In this document: positions 18,312 through 26,948 of the stretch, one piece after another
Numbering within the stretch: position 1 is the first letter of the stretch
Layout: each line of letters starts with the position of its first letter
Assembly (NCBI GenBank): GCA_019359315.1
Contig: JAHHHO010000004.1
Span: 1-64,000, forward strand
Origin: Myxacorys californica WJT36-NPBG1
GTDB taxonomy: Bacteria; Cyanobacteriota; Cyanobacteriia; Leptolyngbyales; Leptolyngbyaceae
Direction of reading: 5' to 3'
DNA: 64,000 bases
Translations under genes and position numbers: made by a program
The notes under the pieces: generated by a model
What the model saw: the letters and a program-made list of their open reading frames with translations, nothing else
Told to the model about the DNA's origin: nothing
The model's database searches: none

Positions 18312-19370
18312 CTACTTGTTGGAGTGACGTTCTATTGCAAACTGAATCAATTGATCCACCAGTTCGGGATACGCAATTCCGCTTGCTGCCCACATTTGAG
18401 GATACATACTCGTTGCCGTAAAACCAGGCAGCGTATTGATTTCATTAATCAAAATTTCGCCCGTCGCTTCGACGTAAAAGAAATCAACTCGCGCCAGCCC
18501 TGCACAATCTAACGCCAGAAACGCTTGAAGTGCCCGCTCCTGAATCTGGGTCGTCACCGCTGGAGGAATATTTGCCGGAATAAAGAGATCCGCTTCGCCA
18601 ATTGTGTATTTCGTTTCGTAGTCATAGAAATCACTCTGAAACGTAATCTCTCCCGGAACTGACGCTTTTGGCTGATCATTGCCCAGAACCGCACATTCTA
18701 TTTCTCGTGCGACAACGCCTGCCTCTACAATAATCCGACGATCGTAGCTTGCCGCATTATCTAACGCTGCTTCTAGTTCCCCGCGAGTCCGAACCTTCGA
18801 GATCCCCACCGACGATCCCAAATTCGCGGGCTTCACAAAACAGGGATAGCCCAGCTGGGATTCAATCTCGTCACACAGCTTGGGAAACACACACGGGTTC
18901 GACCACACCTCAGAGCGCTTCACCGCCACATACTTCACCTGCGGCAATCCTGCCTGAGCAAACACCATTTTCATGGCAATCTTATCCATCCCCGCCGCCG
19001 ATCCCAGCACCTCAGAGCCAACAAACGGAACTTGCATCAATTTGAGCAATCCTTGCACCGTGCCATCTTCGCCATTCGGGCCATGCAGAATTGGAAACCA
19101 AACATCGATCTCGGACACCTCTGCTGGAAACTGCCAACGATTCGGAGGTGCATCAGACATCGGAATAGCCGCGCCCGATGCGAGAACTTCTCTAGCAATT
19201 TCTGGCGATCGCCAAGCTCCATCTTTGTCAATGTAGAACGGCAGGAGCCTGTACTTCTCGGCGTTCGCCTCGTTACTGAGGGCTTGAGCAATCGATCGGG
19301 CGGAGGAAATCGACACCTCATGCTCCCCAGAACATCCGCCAAATAACAGTCCTACGTTCAGTTTGGTCAT
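18312..19370 (-). CDS. ddl: D-alanine--D-alanine ligase
   Basis: ATP-grasp enzyme that joins two D-Ala for peptidoglycan synthesis, 352 residues (normal). The N-terminal signature [18 protein letters not shown] (residues 8-25) is present. So are the ATP-binding region [21 protein letters not shown] and the C-terminal metal-site segment [21 protein letters not shown]. Between them lie the usual B-domain insertions of Ddl. It is transcribed alone, divergent from ndbB. Confidence 0.97.
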   Translation of the reverse strand: MTKLNVGLLFGGCSGEHEVSISSARSIAQALSNEANAEKYRLLPFYIDKDGAWRSPEIAREVLASGAAIPMSDAPPNRWQFPAEVSEIDVWFPILHGPNGEDGTVQGLLKLMQVPFVGSEVLGSAAGMDKIAMKMVFAQAGLPQVKYVAVKRSEVWSNPCVFPKLCDEIESQLGYPCFVKPANLGSSVGISKVRTRGELEAALDNAASYDRRIIVEAGVVAREIECAVLGNDQPKASVPGEITFQSDFYDYETKYTIGEADLFIPANIPPAVTTQIQERALQAFLALDCAGLARVDFFYVEATGEILINEINTLPGFTATSMYPQMWAASGIAYPELVDQLIQFAIERHSNK

Positions 19371-19522
19371 GACTCGTCCTATGAATACGGGCTGTGCGTT
19401 TACGGTATTCTGCCATGAAGCGACGCCAATCAGAGAGGAGGAATGGAGCAGGGAAGAACTATTAATGAAATATTAGGGGGGAGTCTCTAGAATGAAAAGA
19501 GTTGCCTCGTGACTTAAGCGTT

Positions 19523-20713
19523 ATGTCTCAGATTTGTATTCTCGGTGGCGGTTTTGGTGGATTGTATACCGCGCTGCGGCTGAATCAGTTGCCGTGGGAC
19601 AAGCTCGACAAACCTGAAATTACGCTGATCGATCAGCGCGATCGCTTCGTCTTCTCTCCTCTGCTCTACGAACTGGTGACGGGAGAAATGCAATCATGGG
19701 AAGTCGCTCCGCCTTACGAAGAGTTGCTGGCAGGAACCGGAATTCGATTTAAGCAGACCGCCGCAACCGAGATTGACGTTGAGGCAAAACAGGTTCAGCT
19801 TCAGAATGGAGAAACGCTGACCTACGATCGCTTGGTGTTAGCGGTAGGCGGAGAAACGCCAATGGATATCGTTCCGGGCGCTGAGGAGTTTGCCATTCCG
19901 TTTAGAGCGATCGCCGATGCCTACCGATTGCAAGAACGGCTAAGACTTCTAGAAGAATCGGCGGCAGATCGCATTCGGATTGCGATCGTTGGAGCGGGAT
20001 ATAGCGGCGTGGAACTTGCCTGTAAATTAGCCGATCGCCTAAGCGATCGTGCCCGCATTCGGATTGTTGAGCAAACCGATCAAATTCTGCGATCGTCCCC
20101 CACTCACAATCGTGAGGCAGCCACCAAGGCGCTAGAAGAACGAGGCGTCTTTCTTGATCTAGAAACTACAGTGGAGAGCCTAACCGAGGACAGCATTTCT
20201 CTCCTCTACAAAGGCTCAACGGATACAATTCCGGTGGACATCGTCCTGTGGACGATTGGAACTCGCGTTGCCGAAGTCGTCCGAAATCTTCCGCTCAAGC
20301 AAAATCAGCGGGGACAGATTGTTACGACCCCAACGTTGCAAGCGATCGATTATCCTGAGATTTTTGCGTTGGGCGATTTGGCAGACTGCAAAGATGCTGA
20401 AGGTCAGCAGGTTCCAGCCACGGCCCAAGCGGCGTTTCAACAGTCCGATTATGTCGGTTGGAATGTTTGGGCCTCGCTCACCCATCGCCCTTTACTGCCA
20501 TTCCGCTATCAGTATTTAGGCGAAATGCTGACGCTCGGCATCGACGAGGCGACCTTAACCGGCTTAGGACTCCAGCTAGATGGAGCATTGGCAAATTTGG
20601 CGCGACGGCTTGCCTACCTCAACCGGATGCCCACTCTAAGCCACCAAATCCGCGTTGGCTTTAGCTGGTTAACTCGTCCGATCGTGGATGCTTTGGCAGG
20701 AAACGATGAATAA
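19523..20713 (+). CDS. ndbB: Type II NAD(P)H dehydrogenase, NdbB-like
   Basis: Single-subunit FAD oxidoreductase, 396 residues from the ATG at 19523 (an in-frame TTG at 19502 is less likely). The FAD fold ICILGGGFGGLYTALRL is at the start, a second dinucleotide fold IAIVGAGYSGVELACKL is near residue 155, and FALGDLADCKD is the FAD-binding motif. The opening QLPWDKLDKPEITLID resembles the Synechocystis NdbB group, which was linked to demethylnaphthoquinone reduction in phylloquinone synthesis. That assignment is from memory, so the substrate is inference. Confidence 0.88.
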   Translation: MSQICILGGGFGGLYTALRLNQLPWDKLDKPEITLIDQRDRFVFSPLLYELVTGEMQSWEVAPPYEELLAGTGIRFKQTAATEIDVEAKQVQLQNGETLTYDRLVLAVGGETPMDIVPGAEEFAIPFRAIADAYRLQERLRLLEESAADRIRIAIVGAGYSGVELACKLADRLSDRARIRIVEQTDQILRSSPTHNREAATKALEERGVFLDLETTVESLTEDSISLLYKGSTDTIPVDIVLWTIGTRVAEVVRNLPLKQNQRGQIVTTPTLQAIDYPEIFALGDLADCKDAEGQQVPATAQAAFQQSDYVGWNVWASLTHRPLLPFRYQYLGEMLTLGIDEATLTGLGLQLDGALANLARRLAYLNRMPTLSHQIRVGFSWLTRPIVDALAGNDE

Positions 20714-20754
20714 TAGACGATGGCAATTGTCTATGTTCCTCTACGGGAAGTCTT

Positions 20755-21423
20755 ATGAAACGCCCCCAAGTAATCTTTTTTGACGCGGTTGGTACATTGT
20801 TTGGGGTTCGCGGCAGTGTAGGCGAAGTATATGGACAGCTTGCCCAAAAGCATGGGGTTGAGGTTGACTCAAAGCAGTTGAATGAGGCGTTCTATCAACA
20901 GTTCAAAGCTTCGCCACCCTGCATGTTTCCAGAAGCAAAACCTACTGACATTCCTCGGCTTGAATATCGCTGGTGGGGCGCGATCGCATCTAAAACCTTT
21001 CGGCAAGTCGGTGTGTTTGATCAGTTCAAAAACTTCTCAGAGTTTTTCTCAGAGGTCTATTCTCACTTTGCCACCGCCGAGCCTTGGATAGTTTATCGGG
21101 ACACCGTTCCAACATTAGAGCGGCTCAGAAAACTAGATATTCCGTTGGGCATCATTTCAAATTTTGACTCGCGCATCCATCCTGTTCTAAAAGCCCTAAA
21201 TCTCTCCGATTACTTTAGCTCGATCACCATTTCTACCGAAGCTGGAGTGGCAAAGCCAGATGCCAGAATTTTTCAAATTGCGCTCAAAAAGCATGATTGT
21301 GCCGCAGAGATGGCATGGCACATTGGAGACAGCGCTAAAGAGGATTATGAAGCCGCAAAATTAGCAGGACTGCGGGGAATTCTCATCGATCGAGACCTAC
21401 AAGCGAATCGAGAATCAAAATAG
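20755..21423 (+). CDS. HAD-superfamily hydrolase (subfamily IA)
   Basis: A 222-residue HAD phosphatase-like protein. Motif I is FFDAVGTLFG with nucleophile Asp10; the usual second Asp of DxD is Val, as in haloacid dehalogenases and some HDHD3-like proteins. Motif II is GIISNFDSR, motif III is AGVAKPD with the conserved Lys, and motif IV is HIGDSAKEDYEAA. The missing general acid makes a classical phosphatase role doubtful. A hicAB pair follows after 12 bases and may share its transcript. Confidence 0.9.
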   Translation: MKRPQVIFFDAVGTLFGVRGSVGEVYGQLAQKHGVEVDSKQLNEAFYQQFKASPPCMFPEAKPTDIPRLEYRWWGAIASKTFRQVGVFDQFKNFSEFFSEVYSHFATAEPWIVYRDTVPTLERLRKLDIPLGIISNFDSRIHPVLKALNLSDYFSSITISTEAGVAKPDARIFQIALKKHDCAAEMAWHIGDSAKEDYEAAKLAGLRGILIDRDLQANRESK

Positions 21424-21435
21424 AGAAATCGCGAC

Positions 21436-21663
21436 GTGCCCAAAAAGATCCGAGAACTAAAGGCGATGCTACTACGGGCAAACTTTACTTACAGATCAGG
21501 GAAAGGTAGCCATACAGTATGGTCTCACCCTCTTTTGCCTTACAGTTTGACGCTTTCCGGAAAAGATGGAGCGGACGCCGATCGCTATCAAGAACGAGAC
21601 ATCAAAAATGCCCTCCGAGATCTGGATAGGTTAAACCAAGAAAGTAATGGAGAACGTGAATGA
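21436..21663 (+). CDS. hicA: HicA-family mRNA interferase toxin
   Basis: Toxin of a type II HicAB pair; HicA has a double-stranded-RNA-binding-like fold and cleaves mRNA. It has 75 residues and starts with GTG. The family pattern is visible: KKIRELKAMLLRANFTYRSG followed by KGSHTVWSHP with the catalytic His, then LSGKDGADADRYQERDIKNA. It begins 12 bases after the HAD gene and overlaps hicB by four bases (ATGA). Confidence 0.92.
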   Translation: MPKKIRELKAMLLRANFTYRSGKGSHTVWSHPLLPYSLTLSGKDGADADRYQERDIKNALRDLDRLNQESNGERE

Positions 21664-21893
21664 CGCCCCACTACAGTATGGTGATTCAGTGGTCAAACGA
21701 AGATCAAAAATTTATTGTGAGTTTGCCTGAATTTGGGCCTTATGCTCACACGCATGGAGACACTTACGAAGAGGCACTGAAAAACGGTCAAGATGTGTTA
21801 GAGCTTCTAGTTGAAGATTACCAAGCACGAAATCAAGTCCTTCCTAATCCGCTCACTTCCGATCGCTCTTTACTGATTGAAGCTGCAAGCTAA
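21660..21893 (+). CDS. hicB: HicB-family antitoxin, short form
   Basis: Antitoxin with the partial RNase H-like fold that buries HicA. It has 77 residues. The HicB pattern is clear: YSMVIQWSNEDQKFIVSLPE, then THGDTYEEALKNGQDVLELL. It ends after that domain, without the C-terminal ribbon-helix-helix or HTH region that longer HicB proteins use for autorepression. The start overlaps hicA by ATGA, so the two are translationally coupled. Confidence 0.92.
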   Translation: MTPHYSMVIQWSNEDQKFIVSLPEFGPYAHTHGDTYEEALKNGQDVLELLVEDYQARNQVLPNPLTSDRSLLIEAAS

Positions 21894-21952
21894 ATTCACT
21901 TCGCGGCGTAATCATGCCAAACAATTCACTAGCGCAAGTCTTATTGCTGCTT

Positions 21953-22639
21953 CTACCTATTGAATTTCTCAGAACACCACCATGCTTTCTGCTGCAAAAC
22001 AATAGATACACATTCTTTTGGACTTTTAGAAAATCTTTCTGGAACAAAGAGTACTGACAGCATCATCATAATAGCCATCAACCCAGATAGTAAAATTAAC
22101 AGATACACAGCAGGCTTAATTTCACTGATGCTTCTACCAGGCTTAAGAATGAGCCTCTGAGCATTTTGCGAGCCTATAAGAATGATGGAGGCGATGCAAA
22201 TGCTTAAGAGAGTTATAACGGGTAAAGGAGCAATAATGCTGAGTTCTGGATATTTAGGACCTGCCCAAATAGTGCCATACCAAACGAATAAGAAAGCAAT
22301 CACAGTCCATGAGCGAATAGCCCATCCTCTGTCACTTATTCTGTCGCAATTAATTCCTGACGGAAGAAATTCGCAATTGTAGATGTCTTCTAGAGCTTGA
22401 TGCGCATTTGGCAGTTTAAGTCTAATGTCAGCGGGATAGTTACGCACTGTATGAGCAATACACATGTCATGCTTTGAAATTACCTCTAGAGCCACAATTT
22501 GATTGGGCTTGAAAGAGTAGTACAGCAGTGGAGCTTTAAGAATCAGTAGATGTGAATCTACGGAAACAGTAGCCAGGGGTGACGTCACTCTCACACCAGC
22601 GGCGGACAATCCACATTGAAACTGAATGGATGAGTTCAT
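21953..22639 (-). CDS. Hypothetical membrane protein
   Basis: A 228-residue protein that I do not recognise. The N-terminal 120 residues look soluble with a beta-rich, PH-like flavour (SPLATVSVDSHLLILKAPLL, then IVALEVISKHDMCIAHTV). Three hydrophobic segments follow at about 128-145, 150-172 and 187-210. The C-terminus is charged and Cys-containing. It runs toward hicB with a 60-base gap and has no partner gene. Codon use looks less GC-rich than its neighbours, which may indicate transfer. Confidence 0.7.
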   Translation of the reverse strand: MNSSIQFQCGLSAAGVRVTSPLATVSVDSHLLILKAPLLYYSFKPNQIVALEVISKHDMCIAHTVRNYPADIRLKLPNAHQALEDIYNCEFLPSGINCDRISDRGWAIRSWTVIAFLFVWYGTIWAGPKYPELSIIAPLPVITLLSICIASIILIGSQNAQRLILKPGRSISEIKPAVYLLILLSGLMAIMMMLSVLFVPERFSKSPKECVSIVLQQKAWWCSEKFNR

Positions 22640-22828
22640 GAACTAGCTAATGTGTCTCTTGATTCGTGGAGTTTGTAAATATGTTTGTGTCAACAATCCT
22701 CAATTAGGAAACCGTTCGCTGTAAACGATAGCAAACTGATTGAGCGCAAGCTTTCAATTTCCGATAGGCATGTAACTAGATTGTCAGCAAAACCTCATGA
22801 CTTGCATGGAGGGGATAAAGGTAATGTG

Positions 22829-22865
22829 ATATTACGATACGCAACAGGATTACGTACTGTAATAT
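22829..22865. promoter_or_regulatory. Imperfect palindrome upstream of nurA
   Basis: The arms atattacgatacg (22829-22841) and cgtactgtaatat (22853-22865) match in 11 of 13 positions around an 11-base spacer, in the 268-base gap before nurA. It resembles a repressor operator or the stem of a leader hairpin. The factor is unknown. Confidence 0.45.
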
Positions 22866-22880
22866 AAAAACCTGAGATAT

Positions 22881-22894
22881 AGTACTTAGGTATC
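22881..22894 (+). promoter_or_regulatory. SOS-box-like site just before nurA
   Basis: agtacttaggtatc matches the cyanobacterial LexA-type consensus RGTAC-N3-DGTWCB at all but one of its defined positions. It lies 13 bases before the nurA ATG at 22908. DNA repair control would be sensible for nurA, but chance matches of this quality are common. Confidence 0.35.
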
Positions 22895-22907
22895 AATTTT
22901 TAAGTTC

Positions 22908-24080
22908 ATGCCTGTCAAACCATCGCAAATTCTGAATCAGCTAAATCAGAAGCGAGAAGACTTTACGCGCTTCGATAAGACGGCGATGCAGGAGCTTCAG
23001 CTTTATGGAGCGGCGCTTGCCCAGATGTCGCAGCGATCGCATACCGACTTGCTCGATCGGCTAGACGGCATGAAAGATTGTGGCGCACGTCCGTTAGAGG
23101 CGCTTGGTACATCTCCAGACTGGATTTTGCCTTGTGGTTTGACGTGGCAGAGTCGAGAGCAGAGCATGGCATGGGTGCGCGATCGCTTGACTGGAATCTC
23201 CACATTTGCGGTGGATGGTTCTCAAATTTATCCGAGTAAAGATTTCTCGATCCCAGTAGCGCTAGTGCAGATCGGGTGGTACGAAAACTTTCATTTGCCA
23301 TCGGGCGAGTATGAAAAAGACATCAAATCAGTGGTGCTGACGCCGAGTGATCTGCGCGTCGGACGAGGAGATCTTGCCGATCGCAAAGTCAATCTACGTC
23401 GCTTTGAGATGGAAACTCAGCGCTTAATCCAATACATGGAAGAGCGCGAAGGATGCGACCTTTGCTTAGCTTTTTTTGACGGTTCGCTGATTGCGAGTTT
23501 TGCAGAAGCGTTTGACGAAGAAACCAAGCATTTTTACGTCAAATGCATTCGTAACCTGATTCGAGCGAGTGAACGATATCGAGTTCCGCTCGTGGGATAC
23601 ATCGATACCTCTACCGCCCGCGATTTGACCGAGATGCTGAGACGGTTGTGTGATCTACCCGAGGGCAAAGCCATTCACGATGCCCAACTCCTTAGTCGCG
23701 CTAAACATGACATGCAGTGGGGCGATCGCACTCCTGTTTTTCGCTGTCAGCGCATCGGCGTCCGAGATTTCTATCAAGAACTAGCTGATCACATTGCTTT
23801 TACCTACCTCAAGACCAATCGAGATAGCTACCCTGTGCGTCTAGAAATGCCTGTTTGGGTCTATGAAGCGGGACTCTACGATCGCGTGATCGATTGGGTT
23901 CGGGCAGAAGTCATTATTGGTGGCGGTTATCCTTATGCGATCGAGACGGCGGATCAGGTCGCGGTCTTAAAAAATGAAGACCGTCAAACGTTTTATCGCC
24001 TTGTGCAAGAGTGGGCAGAAAAAGAAGACTTAACATTGCGTCTATCTCGCAAGATGGTGAGCAAGGCTCGAAGGCGCTAA
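22908..24080 (+). CDS. nurA: NurA-domain nuclease
   Basis: NurA is a 5'-3' nuclease that processes DNA ends with the HerA translocase in archaea; bacterial homologues are less studied. It has 390 residues. The N-terminal metal-site strand is TFAVDGSQIYP near residue 100, a second acidic strand is LCLAFFDGSLI near residue 187, and the C-terminal signature is GGYPYAIETADQVAVLK. No herA lies nearby. Possible regulatory sites precede it (22829-22894), and a 21-bp repeat follows. Confidence 0.9.
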   Translation: MPVKPSQILNQLNQKREDFTRFDKTAMQELQLYGAALAQMSQRSHTDLLDRLDGMKDCGARPLEALGTSPDWILPCGLTWQSREQSMAWVRDRLTGISTFAVDGSQIYPSKDFSIPVALVQIGWYENFHLPSGEYEKDIKSVVLTPSDLRVGRGDLADRKVNLRRFEMETQRLIQYMEEREGCDLCLAFFDGSLIASFAEAFDEETKHFYVKCIRNLIRASERYRVPLVGYIDTSTARDLTEMLRRLCDLPEGKAIHDAQLLSRAKHDMQWGDRTPVFRCQRIGVRDFYQELADHIAFTYLKTNRDSYPVRLEMPVWVYEAGLYDRVIDWVRAEVIIGGGYPYAIETADQVAVLKNEDRQTFYRLVQEWAEKEDLTLRLSRKMVSKARRR

Positions 24081-24092
24081 CTCACGAACGTT

Positions 24093-24155
24093 AGGGGTTC
24101 GTCAGAGAGATTTAGAGGTTCGTTGATGCTGCTTGGGAGTTCGGCTGCCAAGGTT
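24093..24155. repeat. Three degenerate tandem 21-bp units after nurA
   Basis: The units begin at 24093, 24114 and 24135, each with a core (a/g)g(g/a)g(g/a)gttcg at the same phase. On the minus strand an open frame reads heptads ELPSSIN, EPLNLSD and EPLTFVS before a stop, with an in-frame stop just upstream, so it is not a normal gene. Confidence 0.6.
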
Positions 24156-24183
24156 TAATCAGATTTAGAGCAAATACATCGAC

Positions 24184-24948
24184 TCAGAAACCAAACGATA
24201 GGAAACCGCCATCAACGGCAACGCATTGTCCCGTGATGTAGGAAGCCGTTGGCATACATAAAAATGCGACTAACCCTGCGACTTCTTCCGGTTCACCCAC
24301 GCGCTTGAGGGGCGTCCGAGCTTGCACCGATGCTAGAACGTCAGGGTTGTTGAGCAAGGAATCGGTTAGAGGCGTGCGAATAAACCAGGGCGCGACGGTA
24401 TTGACACGAATTCCGTCGGTTGCCCATTCCACCGCCAGCGATCGCGTGAGTTGAACCAACGCAGCTTTGGTCATACCATAGGGCGCACCCGTCCGAACGG
24501 TGGTTAATCCGGCAACAGAGCCAATATTAACAATGCTGCTTTCCGCCCCTCTGAGCAACGGATAGACCAGTCGGCACATCTCAAATACCGACGTTAGATT
24601 GGTTTCCATAATTTTGGTGTATTCATCCGCGCTGTACTCGGTTGCCGCTTTGCGAATGTTCGTCCCTACGTTATTCACCAGAATCTCTAACTCTCCCAAG
24701 GTTTGCTGGGCGTATTGAGTGATCGCGCCTCGTCCCTCAGAAGTCGATACATCGGCAGCGATTCCCTCAGCCTCCAACCCTTGTGACTTCCAAATTTCAA
24801 GCTGCTGAGCGATCGCGTCCTGATCTCGCGCCACAATGATCACCTCTGCGCCAAGAGAGAGAAATTCTTGTGCGATCGCCAGTCCAATCCCTTTGGTTGC
24901 GCCTGTAATCAAAGCTTTCTTTCCGCTCAACGTCCAGCGATTATTCAT
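24184..24948 (-). CDS. SDR-family oxidoreductase (tropinone-reductase-like)
   Basis: Classical short-chain dehydrogenase, 254 residues. The cofactor loop is [10 protein letters not shown] (residues 16-25), NNVGT is the structural motif, and the catalytic triad is IGSVAGLTT (Ser) with YGMTKAAL (Tyr and Lys). The C-terminal [18 protein letters not shown] is typical of the group that includes plant tropinone reductases and bacterial SDRs of unknown substrate. NADPH use and substrate are not shown by the sequence. It is divergent from the VOC gene. Confidence 0.93.
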   Translation of the reverse strand: MNNRWTLSGKKALITGATKGIGLAIAQEFLSLGAEVIIVARDQDAIAQQLEIWKSQGLEAEGIAADVSTSEGRGAITQYAQQTLGELEILVNNVGTNIRKAATEYSADEYTKIMETNLTSVFEMCRLVYPLLRGAESSIVNIGSVAGLTTVRTGAPYGMTKAALVQLTRSLAVEWATDGIRVNTVAPWFIRTPLTDSLLNNPDVLASVQARTPLKRVGEPEEVAGLVAFLCMPTASYITGQCVAVDGGFLSFGF

Positions 24949-25026
24949 ACGATAAAGTCTGTTTAAGGATTCGATGCCAGAATTTTATAATCTAACGAAA
25001 CACTATCTTTTTACTTTGCAGGTTTT

Positions 25027-25392
25027 ATGATGATCACACAATTTCTCCACGCCGCGATTCCAGTGTCAAACTTAGAAAAGTCAGACTACTTTTATGGAAC
25101 GGTACTAGGGTTGCCAACTGGCGATCGCAATCTTAAATTTTCTGGCACTTGGTATGAGCTAGGCACGATGCAAATTCACCTAATCGAAGTTCCTAGCGTC
25201 ATTTCTGATTTTCAGAATGCAGAAAAGTGGGGGCGAAATCGGCATCTGGCGTTTTCGGTTTCTGATATTGAAGCGGCAAAAGAGCAGTTAACCTCCCACG
25301 GCTACCCGTTTCAGATCAGTGCTTCCGGTCGTCCAGCGCTGTTTGTCAAAGATCCCGACGGACATGTGATCGAATTGGGAGTCGTGGGATAA
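25027..25392 (+). CDS. VOC (glyoxalase-fold) protein
   Basis: A 121-residue vicinal-oxygen-chelate protein. Two beta-alpha-beta-beta-beta modules can be read: FLHAAIPVSNLEKSDYFYG and RHLAFSVSDIEAAKEQL. Candidate metal ligands are His8, the His in RHLAF and the Glu in VIELGVV at the C-terminal end, with QIHLIEV in the middle. Such proteins act as glyoxalases, dioxygenases or drug-binding proteins, and no choice can be made here. Start ATGATG; the second ATG is equally possible. Confidence 0.9.
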   Translation: MMITQFLHAAIPVSNLEKSDYFYGTVLGLPTGDRNLKFSGTWYELGTMQIHLIEVPSVISDFQNAEKWGRNRHLAFSVSDIEAAKEQLTSHGYPFQISASGRPALFVKDPDGHVIELGVVG

Positions 25393-25469
25393 TTGCATTA
25401 CATTAACCGTTAAAGTTTCTATTTACATCTACAGAATTTTTTTGATTTTCGTTGGCAATCCCATTCTGT

Positions 25470-26774
25470 ATGAAAATCATTGCTTATCTGTACAGCGATC
25501 CACTTTTAGAAACAACCCCCGATCCGACGCTTTGGGGCTGGGATATCGATCGCGTGTATCAAGATTTAGCAACCGAGAAAAAGCCGCGCTTTCAGTTTCA
25601 ACAACTGCTGAGCGACTGTCAAACTGAACCTGTAGACTATCTCCTCATTCGTCGTTTAGAAGAATTGGGCGAATCGATGGAAGATGTCAGCGATCGCTTA
25701 TCTCAACTCGAATCGCTCAACATCAACGTCATTCCCATCGAAGCATCTGAACACAATCTACAATCGGAATTTCTCAAGTTCTTACAGCAACTCCAATACA
25801 CTCAACGCAGCAGGCGCATTCGTCAAGGACACGCCCGCAACCGTGTGAAAGCCTTTGCTCCCCCTGGAAAAGCGCCCTACGGCTATCGTCGCAGCCGCAA
25901 TCGCTACATCATCGATCGCAGTACGGCTCCGGTGGTCAAAGAATTTTTCGAGCGATTTCTATTATTTGGTTCGCTGCGGGGAGCGGTTCGCTATTTAGAA
26001 AAGCAGTATGGCAAAAAAATTTCCGTCTCAACCGGGAGCCGATGGTTAACCAATCCAGTTTATCGAGGCGACTTAGAATACCAAAACGGCGACCTTCTCT
26101 CAGATACTCACGCCGCCATTATTTCCCGTGATGAAGCGGCGCAAGTGGATCGATTATTGCGACGCAACAGACGGCTTCCCGCTCGCACCGCGAGTGCGCC
26201 GCGATCGCTGGCAGGACTGGTGATGTGCAAAACCTGTCAGTCTCCCATGACGATCGCGCGAGTCACTCAGTCACGTCGCAAGCGCAAAGGTGCAAAGGAG
26301 TATCTCTATCTGCGTCCAACCCGATGTCCCTGCAACCCGAAGTGCAAATCGATCGCCTACGATGCAGTTTTACAGCGCACAATTGAACAAATCTGTGAGG
26401 AATTACCCCGTGCCGTGTCAGGTGTCGAGTTGCCTCCCGTCGAAGGGATCAAACAGGGTATTGGCGGTGCGATCGCGCAAAAACAAGCGATTCTGAATCA
26501 ACTTCCGTCGTTACTAGAAAGCGGCGTTTTAGATCAAGAAACGGCAGATTTAAGAACTTATAACTTGAGGGCTGAAATTGCCCAACTGCAGGGGAAACTC
26601 GCTCAATTGCCACCTGTCAATTTGATTGCGATCGCTAAGACCGTTTCGATTTCCCAGTTTTGGTTAGATTTATCTGAATCTGAACGACGGTTCTATTTTC
26701 GTGAATTCATCCGTCAAATTGAATTAAGTCGTACCGCTGGTGACTGGCAATTAGAACTAAATTTTATTTTTTAA
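25470..26774 (+). CDS. Serine-recombinase-family protein lacking catalytic arginines
   Basis: A 434-residue protein built like a large serine recombinase. It has an N-terminal resolvase-like domain (KIIAYLYSDP, candidate Ser9), a recombinase domain (about 125-230, GKAPYGYRRSRNRYIIDRS ... TNPVYRGDLEYQ) and a zinc ribbon (CKTCQSPM ... CPCNPKC), followed by a coiled coil. The resolvase motif LDRLGRD reads LEELGES at 63-69, so both active-site arginines are Glu. No attachment site or mobile cargo is visible next to it. The ATG at 25470 is preferred over 25452. Confidence 0.85.
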   Translation: MKIIAYLYSDPLLETTPDPTLWGWDIDRVYQDLATEKKPRFQFQQLLSDCQTEPVDYLLIRRLEELGESMEDVSDRLSQLESLNINVIPIEASEHNLQSEFLKFLQQLQYTQRSRRIRQGHARNRVKAFAPPGKAPYGYRRSRNRYIIDRSTAPVVKEFFERFLLFGSLRGAVRYLEKQYGKKISVSTGSRWLTNPVYRGDLEYQNGDLLSDTHAAIISRDEAAQVDRLLRRNRRLPARTASAPRSLAGLVMCKTCQSPMTIARVTQSRRKRKGAKEYLYLRPTRCPCNPKCKSIAYDAVLQRTIEQICEELPRAVSGVELPPVEGIKQGIGGAIAQKQAILNQLPSLLESGVLDQETADLRTYNLRAEIAQLQGKLAQLPPVNLIAIAKTVSISQFWLDLSESERRFYFREFIRQIELSRTAGDWQLELNFIF

Positions 26775-26948
26775 CGAAATGCCTAATCGTTCTGATCGGT
26801 TTTTCATTCCTCTGTGCGAAGCATGCTGTAGGCGTCCCTGGCTTAGCAAAGAACTAGGACGCTTATCAATCTGTAACGGAAATTCTGCCATAACGACTCT
26901 GACCGAATACCATGACTGACATCCCGGTATCGATCGAAGGAGCCTCCC

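Noticed and set aside
22685-22867. 60-codon plus-strand frame before nurA
   Set aside because: No recognisable composition or family, and it runs through a palindrome and a probable promoter; treated as non-coding.
25394-25470. Attachment site or invertible element next to the recombinase
   Set aside because: No inverted or direct repeats that flank the gene were seen on either side.
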